From the NCBI RefSeq assembly GCF_013085465.1, contig NZ_CP049838.1, forward strand, positions 1,798,001 through 1,862,000: 64,000 nt of DNA, given 5' to 3'. A program made the position numbers and the translations under genes. The stretch is from Streptomyces asoensis. GTDB lineage: Bacteria > Actinomycetota > Actinomycetes > Streptomycetales > Streptomycetaceae. Numbering within the stretch: the stretch's first letter is position 1; each line of letters begins with the position of its first letter. Below, piece after piece: positions 34,039 to 43,080 of the stretch. The notes beneath the pieces were generated by a model. That model did no database searches. It was not told where the DNA came from and worked only from the letters and a program-made list of their open reading frames with translations.

Positions 34039-34797
34039 TCACCGGATGCCGAGATCGGCGAGCGCTTCGTCCAACGCCCGTCGCAGCCGCAGCGCGTCGG
34101 GCGCGACGGCGGTGACAAGAGCGGCCGGCCCGGCCAGCGGCATGACACAGGCGTGCTCGCCGACATTCCGGGCCGCCGTCGGCGTCTCAAGGAACTCCGG
34201 CCGTACGACGACGAGTTGGCCCACCGCACGATACCCCGCGAGGACGGCGGGCCCGTCCCAGCCGCCGGGCGCGCCGGGCCCGCAGGCCAGTTCCTGATCG
34301 AGGACGACCCGCCCGGCGACCCGCACGGTGAGTCGGCTGGTCAACCTCCCCGGCTCCTCCCCCACCCGGCCCAGCACCTGCTCCTCGCGCAGTACGAGCC
34401 GGGCGTCGGCCCCGAGCTCGGCCCGCGTGGTGACGAACAGGTCGCTCCCCTTCACCGAGATCAACTGCTCGGGCAGCCAGCACAGTTCGCCACCGTCGGC
34501 GACCGTGAGGCGCACGTCGTAGTGGGCTTCGTCCTTCGCCTGCCCAGGCAGGGCGATGGTGGCGGCGGCCGAACCGACGTGCAGCCGGGCGTCGCTCCCG
34601 ACCTCGGCCTCGACGGCGAAGCGGTCACCGCCGAGAGGTCCGCTCATCGCGCCGACGAGCATGACGCGTGCCTCGCCGCCGGTGCCCCGGGTGCGCCGCA
34701 GGGCGAGCGGTCCGTCGCTCTCGAGGACGGGCAGGGAGGTCCCCCCGCGTCCGTCGGCCCTCGCCCCGATCCGCGCGGTGGCGTGCACTCCGCTCAT
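34039..34797 (-). CDS. ureD: Urease accessory protein UreD
   Basis: 252-aa UreD/UreH homologue, last gene of the urease operon. Family features are the repeated beta-strand pattern with LHVGSAAATIALPGQ, GELCWLPEQLI and LVLREEQVLGR. UreD binds apo-urease and recruits UreF and UreG for nickel delivery. ATG 34797 follows the ureG stop with one base between, so the two are translationally coupled. The sequence is rather divergent from enterobacterial UreD, as is usual for actinobacteria. Confidence 0.9.
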   Translation of the reverse strand: MSGVHATARIGARADGRGGTSLPVLESDGPLALRRTRGTGGEARVMLVGAMSGPLGGDRFAVEAEVGSDARLHVGSAAATIALPGQAKDEAHYDVRLTVADGGELCWLPEQLISVKGSDLFVTTRAELGADARLVLREEQVLGRVGEEPGRLTSRLTVRVAGRVVLDQELACGPGAPGGWDGPAVLAGYRAVGQLVVVRPEFLETPTAARNVGEHACVMPLAGPAALVTAVAPDALRLRRALDEALADLGIR

Positions 34798-34798
34798 G

Positions 34799-35476
34799 TC
34801 ACGCCGTCCAGGCGGCGAACTGCGCCCGCACCCACGCGGCGACGTCGGTGACTCCGCTCTCGCTCCGCAACGACTGGAAGACGACCGGCAGTTCGGCCCG
34901 CTGGGCCTTGGCGTCGGCGGCCATCCGGGCGAGGTCGGAGCCGACGTACGGCGCCAGGTCGGTCTTGTTGACGACGAGCAGGTCGGCGGTGGTCACACCG
35001 GGCCCGCCCTTGCGGGGGATGTCGTCCCCACCCGCGACATCGATGACGAAGATCTGGGCGTCCACGAGGCCCTTGGAGAAGGTGGCGGTGAGATTGTCCC
35101 CACCGGACTCGACGAGGATCAGGTCCAGCGGCCCGACCTCGTCCTCCAGGTCCTCCACGGCCTCGAGGTTGGCGGAGATGTCGTCCCGGATCGCGGTGTG
35201 CGGACAGGCGCCCGTCTCGACGGCCGTGATCCGCTCGGGCGGCAGCACGGCTTCCCGGAGCAGGAACTCGGCGTCCTCCCGGGTGTAGATGTCGTTGGTG
35301 ACGACAGCGAGCGAGAGCTCGTCCCGCAGCGTCCGGCAGAGCGCTGCGACGGTGGCGGTCTTCCCGGACCCGACGGGACCGCCGAGCCCGATACGGAGGG
35401 CGCGCCGCGATCCGTCCGTACGGTGCGCGTCGGCACTGACGGCGGCGGGACCGTGGGGGGTGTGGTCGAGATGCAT
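34799..35476 (-). CDS. ureG: Urease accessory GTPase UreG
   Basis: 225-aa SIMIBI-class GTPase that powers nickel insertion into urease. P-loop [10 protein letters not shown] (about 33-42), [15 protein letters not shown], the metal-binding [13 protein letters not shown] (Cys-Pro-His), ESGGDNL and NKTDLA are all present. The N-terminus has a short His-containing extension (HLDHTPHG) that might hold nickel. ATG 35476 follows GAGGAG. A 148-base gap carrying a dispersed-type repeat separates it from ureF, while the rest of the operon is tightly packed. Confidence 0.94.
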   Translation of the reverse strand: MHLDHTPHGPAAVSADAHRTDGSRRALRIGLGGPVGSGKTATVAALCRTLRDELSLAVVTNDIYTREDAEFLLREAVLPPERITAVETGACPHTAIRDDISANLEAVEDLEDEVGPLDLILVESGGDNLTATFSKGLVDAQIFVIDVAGGDDIPRKGGPGVTTADLLVVNKTDLAPYVGSDLARMAADAKAQRAELPVVFQSLRSESGVTDVAAWVRAQFAAWTA

Positions 35477-35497
35477 GACTACGGCTCCTCGGATCAG

Positions 35498-35594
35498 CCC
35501 GTCCGGCGTTTGAGGACGAGGCCCTTTCAGGGCCGAACGGGGGTCTGGGGGCGGAGCCCCCAGGGTCGGGAAAGGGAAGGGGCGGCGGGGGCGG
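35498..35594. repeat. Intergenic dispersed repeat of Streptomyces type, two hairpins
   Basis: Contains GTCCGGCGTTTGAGGACGAG, then GGCCCT-TTC-AGGGCC (35520-35534), then CTGGGGGC-GGA-GCCCCCAG (35545-35563) and a purine-rich GC tail. I recall this motif string from many intergenic regions of Streptomyces genomes. Only one copy is in this window. Confidence 0.6.
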
Positions 35595-35624
35595 CTGCAT
35601 CGGTCAGCGGCTCCGCCGCGGTAG

Positions 35625-36299
35625 CTAGGAGGCGAACAGCCGTACCGGCCAAGCGGCGTGAACCTCCGCCCCGATCTCCAGCAGCGGCGCCGAAGCCGCC
35701 GGCAGCACGTCGACACCCTCCGTCGGCACAGCCGCCCCGGCGGACACCGCCCGGTCGACCACCAGGTCCAGCTCCGGCGCCAGCCGAGCCAGCACCGCCG
35801 TCGCCTCGAAGGGGTCGAGGCTCAGCAACCGCACCACGGCGGTGGCCGGTCCGCTCACGCTCTCGTAGACCGAGCAGTACGCCGCGTCCTCCGCCCCGAG
35901 CCCGGCCGCCCGCGCGGTCAGCCCCAACACCACCGGCTGATGCGCCCCCTTGGGAAACTCCCGGGCCAGGGCGTCGAGTTCGGCGCTCGGCCAGGCCGCC
36001 CGGGCGGCCCGCATCAGCTGCCGGCCCAGCTTCCTGGCGGTCAGCCGCAGCGCCGGGGACGGGGTGCGGGCGTCCGCCGCCACGTCCAGCCGCGCCGGGT
36101 CCGCCCCGGCCGCGGCGGCGGCCGCCAGCGCCGCGGTCACCAGCCCCGCGGTGTGCAACCTCCCGCGGAGAAAGGCCTCCAGGCTCGTCGCGCCGGAGAT
36201 CCGTCCCGCCTTGACAGCCTCCTCCGCCCCGCCGGAGTGCGCGTGGCCTCCGGCGGGGAAGCGGCCGTCGGCCAGGACGAGCAGTGCTGCCCTTGTCAC
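35625..36299 (-). CDS. ureF: Urease accessory protein UreF
   Basis: 224-aa all-helical UreF homologue that, with UreD, forms the GTPase-activating platform for UreG. The N-terminus [24 protein letters not shown] and the C-terminal region [32 protein letters not shown] fit the family. Start is GTG 36299 with GAGGA upstream; 32 bases separate it from ureC. High Ala content is normal for actinobacterial UreF. Confidence 0.92.
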   Translation of the reverse strand: MTRAALLVLADGRFPAGGHAHSGGAEEAVKAGRISGATSLEAFLRGRLHTAGLVTAALAAAAAAGADPARLDVAADARTPSPALRLTARKLGRQLMRAARAAWPSAELDALAREFPKGAHQPVVLGLTARAAGLGAEDAAYCSVYESVSGPATAVVRLLSLDPFEATAVLARLAPELDLVVDRAVSAGAAVPTEGVDVLPAASAPLLEIGAEVHAAWPVRLFAS

Positions 36300-36331
36300 A
36301 TCGATGTCCTCAGAACCGGATCAGAACAGGA

Positions 36332-38053
36332 TCAGAACAGGAAGTAACGCTGCGCCATGGGCAGTTCGGCGGCCGGAGTCGCCTCGACCAGCTCCCCGTC
36401 GATGTGCACGGCGAAACTGTCGGGGTCGACCTGGACGCGCGGCCGGGCGTCGTTCTCCCGCATGTCCGCCTTGGTCACACCGCGCGTGGACTCGATGGCG
36501 ACGAACTTCTTACCCAGCTGCAAACGCTCCGGCAGTCCGTCCTCGATCGCGAGCGGCGCCACGAAGTTGAACGAGTTCGACGCGGGTGCCCGGCCGATCG
36601 CGCCGTACATCGGACGCGGCAGGATCGGCTGCGGCGTCGGGATCGAGGCGTTGGCGTCGCCCATCTGCGCGTACGCGATCTGCCCGCCCTTGATGACGAG
36701 GTGCGGCTTGACGCCGAAGAACGCCGGCTCCCACAGCACCAGATCGGCGAGCTTGCCGCCCTCGACCGAGCCGATCTCGCGGGCCAGGCCCTGAGCGAGC
36801 GCGGGGTTGATCGTGTACTTGGCGATGTAGCGGCGTACCCGGTGGTTGTCCGCCCGGCCGTCGCCCGGCAGGGAGCCCCTGCGCCGCTTCATGACGTGCG
36901 CCGTCTGCCAGGTCCGCAGGACGACCTCGCCGACCCGGCCCATGGCCTGCGCGTCGGAGGAGATGATCGAGATCGCCCCGAGGTCGTGCAGGACGTCCTC
37001 GGCCCCGATCGTCGACGGCCGGATCCGCGACTCGGCGAACGCCAGGTCCTCGGGGACCGCCGGGTTGAGGTGATGGCACACCATCAGCATGTCGAGGTGT
37101 TCCTCGGCGGTGTTCACCGTGTACGGCCGCGTCGGGTTCGTGGAGCTCGGCAGCACGTGCGGCTCGGAGACCACGGTCATGATGTCCGGCGCGTGCCCGC
37201 CGCCCGCACCCTCGGTGTGGTACGCGTGGATGCCGCGTCCGGCGATCGCGGCGAGCGTGTCGCCGACGAACCCGGCCTCGTTGAGGGTGTCCGTGTGGAT
37301 CGCGACCTGGATGCCCGTCCGGTCGGCGACGTTCAGGGAGGCGTCGATGACGGCCGGCGTCGAGCCCCAGTCCTCGTGCAGCTTCAGGCCGAGCGCCCCG
37401 CCCCGGATCTGCGACAGCATCGCGTCCTGCGAGACGGTGTTGCCCTTGCCGAGGAAGCCGATGTTCAGCGGGTACTGCTCCATCGCCTCCAGCATCCGCG
37501 CGAGGTGCCACGGGCCGGGCGTCACGGTGGTCGCCTTCGAGCCCTCGGCCGGCCCGGTGCCCCCGCCGACCAGCGTGGTGACACCGGCGGACAGCGCCTC
37601 GTCGGCGATCTGCGGACAGATGAAGTGGACGTGCGCGTCGACCGCGCCGGCGGTCAGGATCCGTCCGTTGCCGGCGATGATCTCGGTCTCCGGGCCGATG
37701 ACCAGGTCCGGGTGGACGCCGTCCATCGTGTCGGGGTTGCCGGCCTTGCCGATGCCGGTGATCCGCCCGTCGCGGATGCCGACGTCGGCCTTCACCACAC
37801 CCCAGTGGTCGACGATGACCGCGCCCGTGATGACGGTGTCTGGCGTGCCGTCTGCGCGCGTAGCGCGCGACTGCCCCATGGACTCACGGATGACTTTGCC
37901 GCCACCGAAGACCGCCTCGTCACCGGCGAGCCCGGGGCCGCCGGAACGATCCTCCTCGATCTCGATCAGCAGGTCGGTGTCGGCGAGTCGGATGCGGTCG
38001 CCGGTCGTCGGGCCGAACAGGTCGGCGTACGCGGCACGCGAGATCTCAGGCAT
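36332..38053 (-). CDS. ureC: Urease subunit alpha
   Basis: 573-aa catalytic subunit that hydrolyses urea to ammonia and carbamate at a di-nickel site. Visible ligands: HVH (141-143), the carbamylated Lys224 in [10 protein letters not shown], the downstream HTDTLNEAG and [14 protein letters not shown] histidines, and the flap MVCHHLNP with its Cys-His. Length is standard for the three-subunit bacterial type. ATG 38053 overlaps the ureB end by eight bases. Confidence 0.97.
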   Translation of the reverse strand: MPEISRAAYADLFGPTTGDRIRLADTDLLIEIEEDRSGGPGLAGDEAVFGGGKVIRESMGQSRATRADGTPDTVITGAVIVDHWGVVKADVGIRDGRITGIGKAGNPDTMDGVHPDLVIGPETEIIAGNGRILTAGAVDAHVHFICPQIADEALSAGVTTLVGGGTGPAEGSKATTVTPGPWHLARMLEAMEQYPLNIGFLGKGNTVSQDAMLSQIRGGALGLKLHEDWGSTPAVIDASLNVADRTGIQVAIHTDTLNEAGFVGDTLAAIAGRGIHAYHTEGAGGGHAPDIMTVVSEPHVLPSSTNPTRPYTVNTAEEHLDMLMVCHHLNPAVPEDLAFAESRIRPSTIGAEDVLHDLGAISIISSDAQAMGRVGEVVLRTWQTAHVMKRRRGSLPGDGRADNHRVRRYIAKYTINPALAQGLAREIGSVEGGKLADLVLWEPAFFGVKPHLVIKGGQIAYAQMGDANASIPTPQPILPRPMYGAIGRAPASNSFNFVAPLAIEDGLPERLQLGKKFVAIESTRGVTKADMRENDARPRVQVDPDSFAVHIDGELVEATPAAELPMAQRYFLF

Positions 38054-38357
38054 CGAGGGCACCTCCGGTCTCCCCGCGCAGACCGGGCACGACACGGGCG
38101 CCGGCGAGGGGGACGAGTTCGACGTCGACGGGGATCCCGGGCTCGAAGCGCACGGCGGTGCCGGCGGCGACGTTCAGCCGCCGGCCGCGCGCGGCGGCGC
38201 GGTCGAACTCCAGGCCCGGGTTGGCCTCGGCGAAGTGGTAGTGGGAGCCGACCTGGACGGGCCGGTCGGCGGCGTTGAGGACGGTGAGCCGGGTGACCTC
38301 GCGGCCCTCGTTGTAGACGACCGGGTCCGCGGCGAACAGGATCTCTCCGGGAATCAT
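38046..38357 (-). CDS. ureB: Urease subunit beta
   Basis: 103-aa UreB, beginning [23 protein letters not shown] and containing the conserved [18 protein letters not shown] and [19 protein letters not shown]. It forms the (alpha beta gamma)3 urease trimer with UreA and UreC. ATG 38357 is ten bases after ureA; the end overlaps ureC by eight bases. Confidence 0.96.
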   Translation of the reverse strand: MIPGEILFAADPVVYNEGREVTRLTVLNAADRPVQVGSHYHFAEANPGLEFDRAAARGRRLNVAAGTAVRFEPGIPVDVELVPLAGARVVPGLRGETGGALDA

Positions 38358-38367
38358 CGAGGCCCTC

Positions 38368-38670
<303 letters not shown>

Positions 38671-38802
38671 GTCCCACCTCACATCCTCGCTCCGGACCGT
38701 GCGGGGCCCGGTTGCCGCGGCCGCCGGGGAAAGACCCTGGTGGCATGGATCGGCAGGCTAGTTGGACCGCATTTCAAGCAAGTTAACCGACCTGTGATCG
38801 AT

Positions 38803-39432
38803 TCAGGCCCCCGACAGCGGGGCCGACACGCTCATCAACGCGCGTAGGCCGTCACGCAGCACCTCGACCGGAGCGGGTCCGAACAGCGACTGCTGGACGA
38901 GGAAGCCCTGCACGGTGGCGATCATCGTGCGCGCCACATGGTCCGGCGACACATCGGACCGCATCATCCCGGCCTCCTGGTAGGCGACGACGATCCGCGC
39001 CCACGCCTCGCGCACCCCGCCGTAGCCCTCGCTCAGGATCGCCGCCAGTTCGGGGTTGCGCAGCGTCTCCGTCCAGACCTGGATCACCAGGCGGGGGAAG
39101 GCCGGCTGCCCGTCGACGGTCAGGGCCTCCCGGGAGGCGTGGACCCTGCCGAGGACCGAGGAGACCAGGATGTCGGGAGCCGGCGGCGGAATGTGCCGGC
39201 TCTCCTCCTCGAAGCTCTCGCGGACCTCGCCGAGCACCTCGCCGACGATCGCGGCGATGAGCTCCTCCTTGCCGCTGAAGTAGCGGTACACCGCCCCGGC
39301 GGACAGGTCGACCTCCTTCAGCACGTCCTGCATCGAGGTGGCGTGGAAGCCGTTGCGGGCGAAGCAGACCGACGCGCCGTCGAGGATCTGCCGGCGGCGG
39401 GCGTCGAGGTGTGCCTGGGATACACGGGCCAT
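38803..39432 (-). CDS. TetR family transcriptional regulator
   Basis: 209 aa. Helix-turn-helix at about 10-55 (RRRQILDGASVCFARNGFHATSMQDVLKEVDLSAGAVYRYFSGKEEL), then a helical effector domain. The neighbour transcribed away from it is a YhgE-like membrane protein. Two 20-base near-identical repeats (39444 and 39503) in the gap are likely operators, the first 12 bases before this gene's start, which suggests autorepression. ATG 39432 is used; a start 12 codons upstream would read through the first operator. Confidence 0.88.
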   Translation of the reverse strand: MARVSQAHLDARRRQILDGASVCFARNGFHATSMQDVLKEVDLSAGAVYRYFSGKEELIAAIVGEVLGEVRESFEEESRHIPPPAPDILVSSVLGRVHASREALTVDGQPAFPRLVIQVWTETLRNPELAAILSEGYGGVREAWARIVVAYQEAGMMRSDVSPDHVARTMIATVQGFLVQQSLFGPAPVEVLRDGLRALMSVSAPLSGA

Positions 39433-39443
39433 GGGGCCAAAAG

Positions 39444-39522
39444 TAAAACGAACATTCCTTCTTGACAAGACGCCGATTGCGGCGGGACGGTGTTGGCGAG
39501 CCTAAAACGAACGATCCTTCTT
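39444..39522. promoter_or_regulatory. Two direct repeats (TAAAACGAAC...ATCCTTCTT type), candidate TetR operators
   Basis: Copies at 39444-39463 and 39503-39522 differ at only two or three positions and start 59 bases apart. Each is itself a degenerate inverted repeat around AACGAAC/TTCNTT. They occupy the divergent promoter region of the TetR gene and the membrane protein gene. Confidence 0.65.
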
Positions 39523-39601
39523 TTTACCGCTCACGCCAACCCGACCCGCCACCGACCCCACCCGCCCGAAACGCCGTCCCGTCCGCTCCAGGGAGAGCCC
39601 C

Positions 39602-40591
39602 ATGTCCGCCACCCGGCGCCTGATCGCCGTCGTCCTGCTCGTCCCGAGCCTCGCCGCCGTCGCCCTCTGGGCCTTCGCCTGGCCGGCCGCCCGTACCGCG
39701 CCCCGCGAGCTGCCGCTCGGCGTGGCCGGCCCGCCCGCCGCTGCCGCGCAGCTGGAGAAGCAACTGACCCGGCACGAGGGCGCCTTCGAGATCCACCACT
39801 ACGCCGACGGAACGGCCGCCCGGGAGGCCGTCGAGGACCGGACCGTATACGGCGCGGTGGTCGTCACGGCCGAGGGGTCCGAGCTGCTGACCGCCTCGGC
39901 CGCGAGCCCGCTCGTCGCCCAGTTGCTCCAGCAGACGGTCGCGCGGCAGGCGGCCGCCTCGGGCGCCCAGGTGAAGACGGTGGACGTGGTGGCGGCTCCG
40001 GCCGCCGACCCGCGCGGCTCGGCCCTCGGCGCGAGCGTGCTGCCGCTGGCCCTCGCCGGGATCGCGGCGGGCGCGGTGGTGTCCCTGCTGGGGCTGCGCG
40101 GGGTCCGTGCCGTGATCGGGCTGGTCGGCGCCGCCGCCCTGGTCGGGCTGGTCGCGGCGACGCTGGCGCACAGCTGGCTCGGGGTGCTCACCGGTGACTG
40201 GTGGGCGGAGGCCGCGGTGCTGGGGCTCTCGACGCTGGCGGTGAGCGCGGCGGTGGCGGGCTGCGCCGCGCTGCTCGGCACGCCGGGCATCGGAGCCGTG
40301 TCGTTCGTGGTGATGTTCCTCGGGAACCCGTTCTCCGGGGCGGCCTCGGCACCGCGGATGCTGCCGGAGCCGGTCGGGGCGATCGGCCAGTGGCTGCCGC
40401 CGGGCGCCGGTACGACGCTGCTGCGCTCGGTGTCGTTCTTCGACGGAGCGGCGGCGACCGGCCCCGCGCTCACGCTGGCCTGGTGGGCCGCGCTGGGCCT
40501 CGGGGCGGTGCTGCTGGGCGCCCAGCTGAAGCCGGGACCGGCCCGGGCCGAGCCGGCCACCGAGGCGCGGCAACCCGCGCTGGTCGCCTGA
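39602..40591 (+). CDS. YhgE/Pip-like ABC-2-type membrane protein
   Basis: 329 aa. An N-terminal membrane helix (about 7-27) is followed by an extracytoplasmic domain of about 120 residues (LPLGVAGPPAAAAQLEKQL and YGAVVVTAEGSELLTASAASPLVAQLLQQ). A C-terminal membrane block of five or six helices covers about 145-310, with NPFSGAASAPRMLPEP in a loop. This layout is that of the YhgE/Pip and ABC-2 permease-like group, often involved in export of lipids or drugs. No ATPase gene is adjacent. The divergent TetR regulator makes it a likely efflux-type gene. ATG 39602 follows a weak AGGGAGAG. Confidence 0.75.
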   Translation: MSATRRLIAVVLLVPSLAAVALWAFAWPAARTAPRELPLGVAGPPAAAAQLEKQLTRHEGAFEIHHYADGTAAREAVEDRTVYGAVVVTAEGSELLTASAASPLVAQLLQQTVARQAAASGAQVKTVDVVAAPAADPRGSALGASVLPLALAGIAAGAVVSLLGLRGVRAVIGLVGAAALVGLVAATLAHSWLGVLTGDWWAEAAVLGLSTLAVSAAVAGCAALLGTPGIGAVSFVVMFLGNPFSGAASAPRMLPEPVGAIGQWLPPGAGTTLLRSVSFFDGAAATGPALTLAWWAALGLGAVLLGAQLKPGPARAEPATEARQPALVA

Positions 40592-40678
40592 CCCGTCCCG
40601 TCGCCCGACTCGTTCCACCGGCCGTGCACCCCGGATCCGGGGCTGCGCGGCCTTTCGCATGCCTACGGCCTGTGCGTC

Positions 40679-40957
40679 CTACGACGGATTCGGCCCCCGG
40701 TACTCCGCCGTGACCCCGAACCGGTGCTGTTCGCGAGGAGCGGACGCGACCTCGCGCACGGTGGTGACCGAGCTGATCACCGGCTCCTCCGCGGCCTTGT
40801 CGAGTTCGTCGAGTCGCTCCAGGTCAGCGGCGGAGACGAGGGCGACGAGAGGCTTGCCGTGGCGTGTCACGACGACACGTTCACCGCCGTACACCACGCG
40901 GTTGATCAGGTCGGCGAGTTCAGCCCTGGCTTGCGTCACCGGAATCTCGTAGGCCAT
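40679..40957 (-). CDS. Phd/YefM family antitoxin, no toxin partner visible
   Basis: 92 aa. The N-terminal half ([40 protein letters not shown]) is the Phd/YefM DNA-binding fold. The charged C-terminal tail (about 55-92) is where such antitoxins bind their toxin. No RelE/YoeB or Doc toxin gene flanks it: downstream is the membrane protein and upstream the divergent clpP gene. It may be an orphan regulator or act with a distant toxin. ATG 40957 with TGTACA-like palindromes 20-35 bases upstream. Confidence 0.85.
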   Translation of the reverse strand: MAYEIPVTQARAELADLINRVVYGGERVVVTRHGKPLVALVSAADLERLDELDKAAEEPVISSVTTVREVASAPREQHRFGVTAEYRGPNPS

Positions 40958-40975
40958 ACCCCCATTCTAACGTCA

Positions 40976-40990
40976 CGTACGTCCTGTACA
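40976..40990. promoter_or_regulatory. CGTACG and TGTACA palindromes, candidate Phd/YefM operator
   Basis: CGTACG (40976-40981) and TGTACA (40985-40990) lie between the divergent antitoxin and clpP starts. E. coli YefM recognises TGTACA cores (from memory). A CTGTA-N7-TACAG repeat (40984-41000) overlaps. Confidence 0.45.
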
Positions 40991-41043
40991 TTTTTTACAG
41001 ATACCGTCGGACGCAGAAGTCAGACGCAGAAAAAGGGGCTCCG

Positions 41044-41679
41044 ATGAACCGACCGTCCGCCCGTCATGTCCTGCCCGAGTTCACCGAGCGCACGAGCTTC
41101 GGGCACCGGACCATGGATCCGTACTCGAAGCTGCTGGAGGAGCGGATCGTCTTCCTGGGGACGCAGATCGACGACATCTCGGCGAACGACGTGATGGCCC
41201 AGTTCATGTACCTCGAGCACAAGGACCCGGACCGGGACATCGCGCTGTACATCAACTCCCCCGGCGGCTCCTTCAGCGCGATGACGGCCCTCTACGACAC
41301 GATCCGGTTCGTCACCTGCGACGTGGAGACCACCTGCCTGGGCCAGGCGGGTTCGTCCGCGGCGGTGCTGCTGGCGGCGGGCACGCCGGGCAAGCGGTAC
41401 GCGCTGCCGGGCGCGCGGATGACGATCCGCCAGCCGTCCCTGCCCGAGCCCGTCGAGGGACAGGCGAGCGACCTGGCGATCCAGGCCGAGGAGCTGGCAC
41501 GCACCCGCGCGAGCCTGGAGGAGATGCTCGTACGGCACACCGGGCGGACGCCGGAGCAGGTGACCGCGGACATCGAGCGGGACAAGTTCCTCAGCGCCCA
41601 GGAGGCCGTGGAGTACGGCCTGGTGGACGGGATCATCCCCAGCCGCAAGGCCTCGGCCGGCGCGTCCGGCGGGAGGTGA
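41044..41679 (+). CDS. ClpP-family protease paralogue with substituted catalytic His
   Basis: 211 aa, ClpP fold over its full length: [19 protein letters not shown], the nucleophile region [12 protein letters not shown] (Ser104) and [21 protein letters not shown] with Asp180. The catalytic histidine found in canonical MIHQP is replaced by Arg129 in MTIRQP (codon CGC). The protein may be inactive alone and work as a partner ring, as proposed for some actinobacterial ClpP pairs, or have lost proteolysis. Genomes of this genus carry several clpP genes; this copy has no tandem clpP neighbour. ATG 41044; a second in-frame ATG lies at residue 24. Confidence 0.87.
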   Translation: MNRPSARHVLPEFTERTSFGHRTMDPYSKLLEERIVFLGTQIDDISANDVMAQFMYLEHKDPDRDIALYINSPGGSFSAMTALYDTIRFVTCDVETTCLGQAGSSAAVLLAAGTPGKRYALPGARMTIRQPSLPEPVEGQASDLAIQAEELARTRASLEEMLVRHTGRTPEQVTADIERDKFLSAQEAVEYGLVDGIIPSRKASAGASGGR

Positions 41680-41686
41680 GCCGCCG

Positions 41687-41992
41687 ATGGTGCCCGAGCT
41701 GCCGCCGCTGCCCGCGCTGACCCGCGCGGAGGCCGAGCTGATCGACGGCTACCTCGACGTGGTCGACATGCTCGGCCGGATCAACCCCGCCCACCACGGC
41801 GACACCTACCGCGGACTGCGCGCCGCCCAGGCGCTGGTGACCAAGGCGACGGCACTGCGCGACGCGCTGACGCTGATGCACCAGCGGGGCGAGAGCGAGC
41901 TGCACGCGCCGACGCTCGCGCGAGCGCTGCGCGTCCTCGACGGAGAGCGCCGCACCGCGCGCGTCACGCTGCCTCCGCTCTCCGACAGTTGA
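41687..41992 (+). CDS. Hypothetical protein, 101 aa, co-operonic with clpP
   Basis: Begins seven bases after the clpP stop with GGAGGTGA overlapping that region, so co-translation is likely. The 101 residues are mostly helical, with no signal or membrane segment: ALTRAEAELIDGYLDVVDMLGRINPAHHGDTYRGLRAA, then LVTKATALRDALTLMHQRGESELH. I recognise no domain. Position suggests a small adaptor or regulator of the unusual ClpP, but that is only inference. Confidence 0.75.
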   Translation: MVPELPPLPALTRAEAELIDGYLDVVDMLGRINPAHHGDTYRGLRAAQALVTKATALRDALTLMHQRGESELHAPTLARALRVLDGERRTARVTLPPLSDS

Positions 41993-42006
41993 CCCCACCG
42001 GTCCAC

Positions 42007-42053
42007 CTCCGGTCCGGACCGCTCACGCCCAGGACGTGACGACCGGACCGGAG
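42007..42053 (+). terminator. Inverted repeat after the clpP operon
   Basis: Perfect 11-bp arms (42007-42017, 42043-42053), 25-base loop, 15 bases after the stop. The rest of 42054-42330 shows no gene. Confidence 0.5.
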
Positions 42054-42334
42054 TTGAAACGGCCCAGAAGAGGTACCCCCGTTCAGCGGAGCGTCTACTG
42101 CTCCCCTGGACGCTCCGAGGTTGCGCAAAAGGGCGTTCCTCGGGCGGAATAACGGGCTCCACCGCAGGTGGGAGGCCCTGGGGCTCCTTGACACCTGATC
42201 ACCCATCAGGGTGTCCACCCGAACGGGTGAGTGGTGAGTAACCCCACAAATCCCCGGTTCCGTTGGGATTTTCGGACATCGGTGAGCCAAGATCCCTGAC
42301 TGACGACAAGCCCCCGCCACAAGCGGCGGGGCGG

Positions 42335-42535
42335 TCCGGGCGGACGCCGAGTCCTGCCGCCGCCCGGATGACCGGTCGACAGGAGTGCATCGGCAGGAGT
42401 GGAGGACCCAAGCACGACGGGTCGCCGGAACGGTCACGCCATGACCGGACCGAGCAGCCCTTGGGGTGAAGCCGCAGCAGCGGCCGGGCAACTTCGCCAG
42501 CCCGAATCCGACAGGTCATCCTTCACAGGCGGCTG
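42335..42535 (+). ncRNA. Cyclic di-AMP riboswitch (ydaO-yuaA type)
   Basis: Upstream of an NlpC/P60 cell-wall hydrolase. The conserved elements are in order: GACGCCGAGTCCTGCC (42344 region), GGTCGACAGGAGTGCATCGG, CCTTGGGGTGAAG (42459-42471), CGGGCAACTTCGCC (42485-42498) and CCCGAATCCGACAGG (42501-42515), ending about 15 bases before the start codon. These match my memory of the ydaO consensus, which turns off hydrolase expression when c-di-AMP is high. Boundaries are approximate. Confidence 0.85.
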
Positions 42536-42549
42536 ACGAAGGGTTGCGC

Positions 42550-43023
42550 ATGACTGCGCTCAATCGTGTCCCGTCGCTCATGGCCCGGGCCGGTACGGCC
42601 TCGGCTTTCGCCATCGCCGCCGTGGGCGGCTCGGTCGTGGTCCCGGGGCTCGCCCCCGACGCCGCGGCCGCCACACCGGCGACGAAGGCGCTCCAGATCG
42701 CGGCCTCCAAGAAAGGTGCCCCGTACAAGTACGGGGCCACCGGGCCGAAGAGGTTCGACTGCTCCGGGCTCACGCTGTACTCGTTCAAGAAGGCGGGCAA
42801 GAGCCTGCCCCGGACGGCGGCCCAGCAGTACAACAAGACGAAGCACATTTCCTCGTCGAGCCGCAAGGCGGGCGACCTCGTGTTCTTCCACTCGGGCTCG
42901 AACGTGTACCACGTCGGGATCTACGCGGGTAAGGGCAAGATCTGGCACTCGCCGAAGACCGGTGACGTGGTGAAGCTTCAGAAGATCTGGACCAAGAGCG
43001 TCTGGTACGGGCGGGTCCGCTAG
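42550..43023 (+). CDS. Secreted NlpC/P60 peptidoglycan endopeptidase
   Basis: 157 aa. Signal peptide at about 1-41 (AFAIAAVGGSVVVPGLAPDAAAA) and a C-terminal NlpC/P60 domain with nucleophile Cys71 in RFDCSGLT, His121 in VYHVGIYAG and a further polar His133. It cleaves peptide stems of peptidoglycan, typically D-Glu-to-diamino acid bonds, during growth or germination. There is no extra coiled coil or LysM domain. Expression is probably controlled by the c-di-AMP riboswitch in its leader. ATG 42550. Confidence 0.92.
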   Translation: MTALNRVPSLMARAGTASAFAIAAVGGSVVVPGLAPDAAAATPATKALQIAASKKGAPYKYGATGPKRFDCSGLTLYSFKKAGKSLPRTAAQQYNKTKHISSSSRKAGDLVFFHSGSNVYHVGIYAGKGKIWHSPKTGDVVKLQKIWTKSVWYGRVR

Positions 43024-43080
43024 GGCCTGCCCGGGTCACGGGCTGGTTTCCCGGGGTGGTGGGGGCGTCCTGACGCGCCT

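Noticed and set aside
35511-35597. Possible small gene in the ureG-ureF gap
   Set aside because: Sequence is two perfect hairpins and a G-rich tail with no start plus ribosome site.
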